Part shown: positions 8,301 to 9,630 of the stretch, one piece after another | How positions within the stretch are numbered: the stretch's first letter is position 1 | How the letters are laid out: every line of letters starts with the position of its first letter | DNA from: Phycisphaerae bacterium | Lineage (GTDB): Bacteria; Planctomycetota; Phycisphaerae; Sedimentisphaerales; Anaerobacaceae | Length of the DNA stretch: 9,630 bases | Assembly: GCA_030667885.1 (NCBI GenBank) | Contig: DAOUVA010000129.1 | Span: 1-9,630 of the forward strand | Direction: 5' to 3' | Notes under the pieces: generated by a model | What the model was told of the DNA's origin: nothing | What the model saw: only the letters and a program-made list of their open reading frames with translations | Databases searched by the model: none | Program-made: the position numbers and the translations under genes

Positions 8301-9315
8301 AACAGTTTACGCCGATCCAATCCGTATCAAATCCAGTAACGTAACAGCCCAGGTAATTGAAAATGTTAATACCGGCAGACAATACAATTCTATTCAGCAT
8401 GCAATCGATAATGCCGGTGCGGGCGAAGAGATAGTAGTCGCCCCGGGAATTTATCAGTATTTCGAAAACATTGATTTCAAAGGTAAAGCTCTAACAGTCA
8501 GGTCAACCGAACCCAATGACCCTGTCGTAGTAGCGGCTACTGTTATCAACGGCACAGGTCACGGCCCGGTGGTCACTTTTTCCGGCGCTGAAGACACAAA
8601 CAGTGTACTTGCCGGTTTCACCATAACCGGGCCAAACGCTGGTATCTACTGCTCCGCCGCGTCACCTTTAATTACCCGCTGTAACATAGTTGGTAACATA
8701 GGTGCCGGGATAGAATTACACGACGGTAGTAATCCCACAATCACCCATTGTGATATTGCTTCTAACACAGGTGCCGGTCTTGCAATGTGGGAGGTAAAAG
8801 TTGGACGAAATATAAACTACAACAAACCCACGATCACCAACTGTGTCATTGCTGAAAACTGCCTACATGGCATTTCTGGCGGCATGCCCACAATAACAAA
8901 CTGTACAATTGTCTCAAACCACCAGAGCGGCATTTCCGATTCCAGACCTGCGATTACCAACTCCATAATCTATTACAACGGTCATGATTCTGATTTTGTT
9001 CAGATAGAAAACAATGTAACCGCCACAATAACCTACACCGACGTCCAGGGTGGTTGGCCGGGGCAGGGTAATATCGATGCCGATCCATTCTTTGCTGACC
9101 CCGACAATAGCGATTATCATTTGAAATCACAGGCAGGCCGATGGGATTTGGCCAGCCAAAGCTGGTTAGCCGATGATGTTACAAGCCCGTGTATCGATGC
9201 CGGCGATCCGGCCACTCCAATTGGCCTGGAGCCATTACCCAATGGCGGCATAATTAATATGGGGGTTTATGGCGGGACATCCCGGGCAAGTAAATCTCTT
9301 GGCAATGGTGAATAA
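5356..9315 (+). CDS. Secreted beta-helix / PKD / lipase-like hydrolase / FN3-like / beta-helix protein
   Basis: 1319 residues with a Sec signal peptide (hydrophobic 5-18, likely cut VQA|A after 21). Beta-helix 1 spans about 23-383, with rungs such as SPTITNNVFTGN and SPTITHNIIHGN. Three PKD-like domains follow (385-475, 476-567, 568-662), each with an A-x-AG start and a W-x-Q-x-x-GP core. Residues 676-860 look like an alpha/beta hydrolase of the lipase type: KPTIVAFGGGD (678-688), nucleophile elbow GFSTG (745-749, S747), LLDAACRDF (776-784, D778, compare the lipase GLDPA-x-P-x-F motif) and EHSTPFNW (828-835, H829). A fibronectin-III-like domain (about 901-992) and beta-helix 2 (about 995-1300) complete it, the latter with TIT-x-C rungs. 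Known of the families: beta-helices bind or cleave polysaccharides, PKD domains are extracellular spacers, lipase-like triads hydrolyse esters. Inference: a secreted esterase or polymer-binding protein. The hydrolase call is from motifs only. No anchor or dockerin is seen at the C terminus, which ends in a YGGTSRASKS-type tail. It lies 193 bp after the CotH-type gene on the same strand. Confidence 0.9.
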   Translation: MGKTIFFSLILLLSIGNIVQAATRRVPAQYSEIQLAVRDCNDGDIVIVDPGTYYETINFSGKNIILTSTDPNDPDIVADTIIDADADGSVVIFENGETSQAVLTGFTITGGFGTIDNTLSPEVRLLWGGGVYCAGSSPTITNNVFTGNHAPSEVFGDVEDLIIGYGGAIGGVEASPTITHNIIHGNTAYAGAGIFIIGDPITRSNVIYSNSAYIGGGVIMFGGSLSNNTIAGNDASFQGGAQFGGNVHIVFSPDEIGHSHIFNNIIFGAGSGGGITWEGDYQGDVIKFNNVWNNTPGNYGLLATATGEFAYDGQADKTGIDGNISQDPLFIDIQAHDYHLQTGSPCVNAGDPGIVPAPGETDFDGELRIYAARIDIGAYEYFGYVKPVANAGPDQHIDLPELITLDGGGSFFYDPDGVMEFSWEQVAGSAVEMSGFAARQPTIIPESEGEYRFELVVSDGLNFSEPDEVLIIVRNRAPLADAGPDQSTSSIPSVITLDGGASYDPGGVALTYNWRQTEGPAVNLSNANADNPTFIPSQTGIYVFELVVNDGQIDSVPDIVGIVIGNRAPIADAGLPRYTTRDPVALDGSESFDPDRFGQLTYQWQQVSGPSVDITDENTATPTISGFGQTNAIQKCEFELTVSDGDLNGPPDTVKVIIVPDFPGNDLVQLNPPFEPNKPTIVAFGGGDCVMGVAMVFSDPADWYAKANFLTIGSYGPPYYQYGDALITYLSSVAPNYTQPIQTIGFSTGNMPAIDVAVRLNETYADARFAVNRVSLLDAACRDFSDDIAKLLTGSVDGERCWIDNYYATHGKFYPGTLNIRFPVPPAEHSTPFNWFQQSNNPDGGARRRPVYNGGVTAGYYLSVAGPGKNLQLASDPENYYFEWNSQNDALKFYDVSLYPGRVPEAVKLVGPADRTLADANGVVLSSETSENAVGYQLLFGPTAHDLNYLASYTPDPPEEVITEFPFETTYWTIRVCDEYGSTVYADPIRIKSSNVTAQVIENVNTGRQYNSIQHAIDNAGAGEEIVVAPGIYQYFENIDFKGKALTVRSTEPNDPVVVAATVINGTGHGPVVTFSGAEDTNSVLAGFTITGPNAGIYCSAASPLITRCNIVGNIGAGIELHDGSNPTITHCDIASNTGAGLAMWEVKVGRNINYNKPTITNCVIAENCLHGISGGMPTITNCTIVSNHQSGISDSRPAITNSIIYYNGHDSDFVQIENNVTATITYTDVQGGWPGQGNIDADPFFADPDNSDYHLKSQAGRWDLASQSWLADDVTSPCIDAGDPATPIGLEPLPNGGIINMGVYGGTSRASKSLGNGE
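6069..6076 (+). repeat. Run of eight G inside the beta-helix coding region
   Basis: Eight consecutive G bases encode part of SFQGGAQFGG in beta-helix 1. The reading frame stays open and sensible on both sides, so the length shown is in frame. Such tracts are prone to slippage, both in the cell and in sequencing. Confidence 0.8.
6258..6280 (+). repeat. Inverted repeat within the beta-helix coding region
   Basis: ACTCGCCA and TGGCGAGT form a perfect 8-bp stem around a 7-nt loop. It lies inside the coding sequence (LLATATGEFAYDG) with no T-run after it. It is probably coincidental, though a stable hairpin in the message is possible. Confidence 0.5.
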
Positions 9316-9362
9316 CATAGAATTGGCTGGCTTGGATAAATAAAATACGTCATTTGATTCGG

Positions 9363-9630
9363 ATGAAAACTATAAAAGTCGCAATGTGCCAGATATTCTC
9401 ACTTGATGGTGACCGTAATGGAAATTTTGTGCGAATTGAAAATGCTATTGGCCAGGCCAAAGACGCCGGAGCCGAGATTATCTGCTTTCCGGAAACAATA
9501 ATATTGGGCTGGATCAATTCTGATGCACACAAAAGGGCATATTCAATTCCCGGAAAAGATTCAGCTCATCTGTGCAGGCTGGCAAAAGATTTTCAAACTT
9601 ATCTTTGCGTTGGTCTGGCGGAAAAAGAGG
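9363..9630 (+). CDS. Carbon-nitrogen hydrolase (nitrilase superfamily), N-terminal part (3' end beyond window)
   Basis: The first 89 codons are present and the frame is open to the right edge. The protein starts MKTIKVAMCQIFSLDGD, the typical first strand of nitrilase-fold enzymes (K-V-A-x-x-Q). Then come an Asn-rich helix (FVRIENAIGQAKDAGAEII) and CFPET at 41-45, where E44 is the expected catalytic glutamate of the Glu-Lys-Cys triad. The Lys and Cys lie beyond the window. These cytoplasmic enzymes cleave nitriles, amides or N-carbamoyl compounds; the substrate cannot be told from this fragment. No signal peptide is seen. ATG 9363 is 47 nt after the previous stop; an in-frame TTG at 9354 is an alternative start and an in-frame TAG at 9318 is the limit. 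No clear ribosome binding site or separate promoter is visible, so read-through from the upstream gene is possible. Confidence 0.85.
   Translation, partial: MKTIKVAMCQIFSLDGDRNGNFVRIENAIGQAKDAGAEIICFPETIILGWINSDAHKRAYSIPGKDSAHLCRLAKDFQTYLCVGLAEKE

Noticed and set aside
8661..8970. Possible DNA-level tandem repeat array in beta-helix 2.
   Set aside because: The repetition is at the protein level (solenoid rungs of 20-31 residues). The DNA copies are diverged and unequal in length, so this is neither a satellite nor a CRISPR array.
9350..9532. Minus-strand open frame of 60 codons at the right edge.
   Set aside because: It is antisense to the nitrilase-superfamily gene, whose CFPET catalytic motif supports the plus strand.

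Overview
The window looks like part of a chromosome from an uncultured planctomycete, most likely of the class Phycisphaerae. This is an inference from protein style, not from a marker gene. The clues are a Tat leader of the NRRNFLKK type, a giant secreted protein combining lamin-tail, chitobiase C-terminal, CotH and jelly-roll modules, a PKD/beta-helix protein ending in a GVYGGTSRASKS-like tail, and moderate overall GC with a local GC-rich patch.

Layout: positions 1-345 hold the N-terminal 115 codons of a leftward gene for a Tat-exported protein of an aldo/keto-reductase-like family. A 263-bp divergent intergenic region (346-608) carries two back-to-back sigma70-type promoter candidates, each with a 17-bp spacer and the same -10 hexamer TACAAT. 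Rightward, 609-5162 encodes a 1517-residue secreted multidomain protein: four lamin-tail domains, a CotH kinase-like domain, and two chitobiase C-terminal-like domains, the second interrupted by a jelly-roll module. After a 193-bp gap with an AT-rich hairpin, 5356-9315 encodes a 1319-residue secreted protein: beta-helix, three PKD-like domains, a region read here as a lipase-like alpha/beta hydrolase, an FN3-like domain, and a second beta-helix. At 9363-9630 begins a nitrilase-superfamily (carbon-nitrogen hydrolase) gene that runs off the right edge.

How they work together: the two giant proteins are both exported by Sec-type signal peptides, are built of adhesion and carbohydrate-surface modules, and carry no recognisable dockerin, PEP-CTERM, LPXTG or type IX sorting tail. 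They look like extracellular or cell-surface proteins acting on polymers or on the cell's own surface, each with one potentially catalytic module buried among binding modules. The nitrilase-like and Tat-exported genes are probably independent neighbours. The observations most worth following are the cryptic Ser-Asp-His hydrolase inside the beta-helix/PKD protein, the nested domain and GC mosaic in the CotH protein, and the stacked cysteines in the second beta-helix. No RNA gene, CRISPR array, insertion sequence or phage gene was seen.
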